Shown: piece by piece, positions 62,800-64,000 of the stretch
Numbering within the stretch: position 1 is the first letter of the stretch
Layout of the letters: every line of letters starts with the position of its first letter
Source: JAITMY01 sp031549685
Lineage (GTDB): Bacteria > Bacteroidota > Bacteroidia > Bacteroidales > UBA932
Length of the DNA stretch: 64,000 nt
Assembly: GCA_031549685.1 (NCBI GenBank)
Contig: JAVBPG010000008.1
Span: 1-64,000 of the forward strand
Direction of reading: 5' to 3'
Program-made: the position numbers and the translations under genes
The notes under the pieces: model-generated
The model's input: only the letters and a program-made list of their open reading frames with translations
Database searches by the model: none
Told to the model about the DNA's origin: nothing

Positions 62800-63315
62800 A
62801 TGAAAAAGATACTGCTTCTAGCGCTTACTTTAGCTCTTGGCGTGAGCAGCGCGCACGCCCGTTTTTTCGATAGATTCTATGTCGGTGGCGGGTTGGGCAT
62901 GCAGCTCAGCGGCGATAACACCAACTTTAACGTCTCGCCGCTTATTGGCTACCGCATTACGCAGCCCTGGTCGGCAGGTCTGCAATTTTACTACAGCTAC
63001 AACAACAACGACAGCTACCGCCAAAACGGCTACGGCGGCGGCGTATTTACCCGCTACGATGTAAACATGCCGGCCATTGTCAACCGCATATTTCCGGCCA
63101 TGCACTTTCACGCCGAGTACGACTACATAAAGTACCAAACGCACTACAAGTACTCCAACACCGACGGTACATCTAACTACAACATGCTGCCGCTGGGCCT
63201 GGGCATTTACCTTGGCAGCGGGCGCTCGCGCGTGGGCCTTACCGTGCTGTGGGATATGCTGCACCTGGCCGAAAACGGCGGAACGCCAACGCTACGCATA
63301 GGCGTTATTTTTTAA
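62800..63315 (+). CDS. Small outer-membrane beta-barrel protein
   Basis: 171 aa. Signal peptide MKKILLLALTLALGVSSAHA, then alternating amphipathic strands rich in Tyr and Asn (FYVGGGLGMQLSG, WSAGLQFYYSYNNNDSYRQ, FHAEYDYIKYQTHYKYS, LPLGLGIYLGSGRSRVGLTVLWDML) and a C-terminal RIGVIF with terminal Phe, as in 8-stranded OmpX/OmpA-type barrels. Function unknown. It is divergent from the beta-helix gene and ends at a bidirectional terminator. Confidence 0.82.
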   Translation: MKKILLLALTLALGVSSAHARFFDRFYVGGGLGMQLSGDNTNFNVSPLIGYRITQPWSAGLQFYYSYNNNDSYRQNGYGGGVFTRYDVNMPAIVNRIFPAMHFHAEYDYIKYQTHYKYSNTDGTSNYNMLPLGLGIYLGSGRSRVGLTVLWDMLHLAENGGTPTLRIGVIF

Positions 63316-63324
63316 AGCCAAAGG

Positions 63325-63371
63325 CAATAAAAATCGCGGAGAAAATTTATTCCTCCGCGATTTTTTTATTG
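63325..63371. terminator. Bidirectional terminator between the Omp gene and trxA
   Basis: CAATAAAAATCGCGGAG (63325-63341) pairs with CTCCGCGATTTTTTTATTG (63353-63371). The GC stem is flanked by A-run and T-run, so it can stop both the plus-strand Omp gene and the minus-strand trxA. Confidence 0.88.
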
Positions 63372-63382
63372 CTTGCAACCTA

Positions 63383-63700
63383 CTACATCAGCCCTTTCAG
63401 TTTTTCCTCAAAAGTGCTTTTTGGAGCGCCGCCTACAACCTTATCCACCAGCTCGCCATTTTTGAAAAAGAGCACGGTGGGAATGTTACGTATGCCGTAC
63501 TTCATGGGGATTTGGTCGTTGGAGTCCACGTCCATTTTGCCTACCACGGCGCGGCCTTCGTACTCCTTGTACAGCTCGTCAATGCTGGGAGCAATGGCGC
63601 GGCAAGGGCCACACCATGTTGCCCAAAAATCTACTAAAACAGGCTTGTCGCTCTTGAGGACTTCCTGCTCAAAGTTGGTGTCGGTAATTTCGAGTGCCAT
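63383..63700 (-). CDS. trxA: Thioredoxin
   Basis: 105 aa, the standard thioredoxin length. Cytoplasmic disulfide reductase with active site Cys30-Gly-Pro-Cys33 in DFWATWCGPCRAIAP; the cis-Pro region is in GIRNIPTVLFFKNGE. No signal peptide. It shares the minus strand with the HIT gene upstream, from which it is separated by 91 bp of AT-rich sequence. Confidence 0.97.
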   Translation of the reverse strand: MALEITDTNFEQEVLKSDKPVLVDFWATWCGPCRAIAPSIDELYKEYEGRAVVGKMDVDSNDQIPMKYGIRNIPTVLFFKNGELVDKVVGGAPKSTFEEKLKGLM

Positions 63701-63791
63701 AGCTTATGCAATTAAGAATTAATAATTAACAATTAAATGTTTTGTTGTTGAATTGCTGAACTGTTGAACTGAGTTGTGCGTTGCCTATTGC

Positions 63792-64000
63792 TTACTGCCT
63801 ATTGCCAACTTGTTGTTTACTGCTAACTGCTACTTGTATTTGCTTTGCTAATTCTGCCATCTCCTCTTTAGGTAGCTGTAGCTTCGTTTTTTTGAAATCC
63901 ACGTCGGCCTCGCTGTTGAGCGGAATGAGGTGCACGTGCGCGTGCGGCACCTCGAGCCCCAGCACCACCACGCCAACGCGCTTGCAAGGTACAACTTTTT
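63792..64000 (-). CDS. HIT-family protein, C-terminal part (cut by window edge)
   Basis: The frame runs from the right edge to a TAA at 63794-63792 and gives 69 residues plus stop. The histidine triad is clear: GLEVPHAHVHLIPLNSE, followed by DVDFKKTKLQLPKEEMAELAKQ. HIT proteins are nucleotide hydrolases/transferases that act on AMP-lysine, AMP-NH2 or dinucleoside polyphosphates. The last residues (VSSKQQVGNRQ) come from repeat-like sequence (TTGCCTATTGCTTACTGCC), so the end may have been extended by an intergenic repeat. The N-terminus lies outside the window. Confidence 0.85.
   Translation of the reverse strand, partial: KVVPCKRVGVVVLGLEVPHAHVHLIPLNSEADVDFKKTKLQLPKEEMAELAKQIQVAVSSKQQVGNRQ

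Overview
This window comes from a Bacteroidota (Bacteroidales-like) chromosome. Evidence for that is a SusC/SusD pair, four large secreted proteins ending in type IX secretion (T9SS) type A sorting domains, promoters of the TTTG-N19/23-TAnnTTTG kind, A-rich leaders in place of Shine-Dalgarno sites, and many class II GlyRS/MFS/PL genes typical of the phylum. No rRNA, tRNA or CRISPR array was seen.

Left part (1-17.8 kb): the tail of a transposase, then housekeeping and surface-glycan genes: rdgB, a secreted NamZ-like (DUF1343) muramidase, rfbA/rmlA, glyS, a YfhO-type membrane protein and an FkbM-like methyltransferase. A tightly packed minus-strand block follows in the transcription order radA, wzx flippase, methyltransferase, LicD, methyltransferase, GT4, GT2, GT2, GT10. 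It looks like a cell-surface polysaccharide locus. A small zinc-ribbon protein sits beside it.

Main part (17.8-62.6 kb): one long minus-strand alginate utilisation locus. Its outer-membrane and surface part holds a T9SS beta-helix protein, a FadR-type GntR regulator, a small unknown secreted protein, a 2156-aa T9SS protein with no visible catalytic domain, SusC, SusD, a TIG-domain lipoprotein, an acetylesterase, and four PL6 lyases interleaved with two more T9SS proteins, one of which contains a second acetylesterase domain. PL17 follows. The cytoplasmic part is complete: KdgF (ketonises unsaturated monouronate), an MFS transporter, an SDR reductase (DEH to KDG), KdgK and Eda. A UxaC uronate isomerase and a second MFS transporter make up the rest. 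The four PL6 proteins all keep the Lys/Arg pair (21 residues apart) and the two calcium-binding Glu residues of the family, so all look active.

Regulation: a near-identical 15-bp palindrome, ACTGGTYRACCAATT, occurs upstream of the beta-helix gene, upstream of the small unknown/2156-aa/SusCD block, and upstream of the PL6-PL17-kdgF-MFS-SDR block. In two of the three it starts exactly the same distance after a -7 element. It is a strong candidate operator for the GntR regulator. The uxaC-kdgK-eda-MFS block is set off by a terminator and has its own promoter with a different palindrome (TCGTGTGCGAACACGA on the transcribed strand).

The two most interesting parts are the set of large T9SS proteins sharing an unassigned ~250-aa module (four copies in two proteins), and the pairing of two acetylesterases with an alginolytic enzyme set, which would suit O-acetylated (bacterial) alginate. 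Right end: an outer-membrane protein (+), a bidirectional terminator, trxA, and the C-terminal part of a HIT-family protein.
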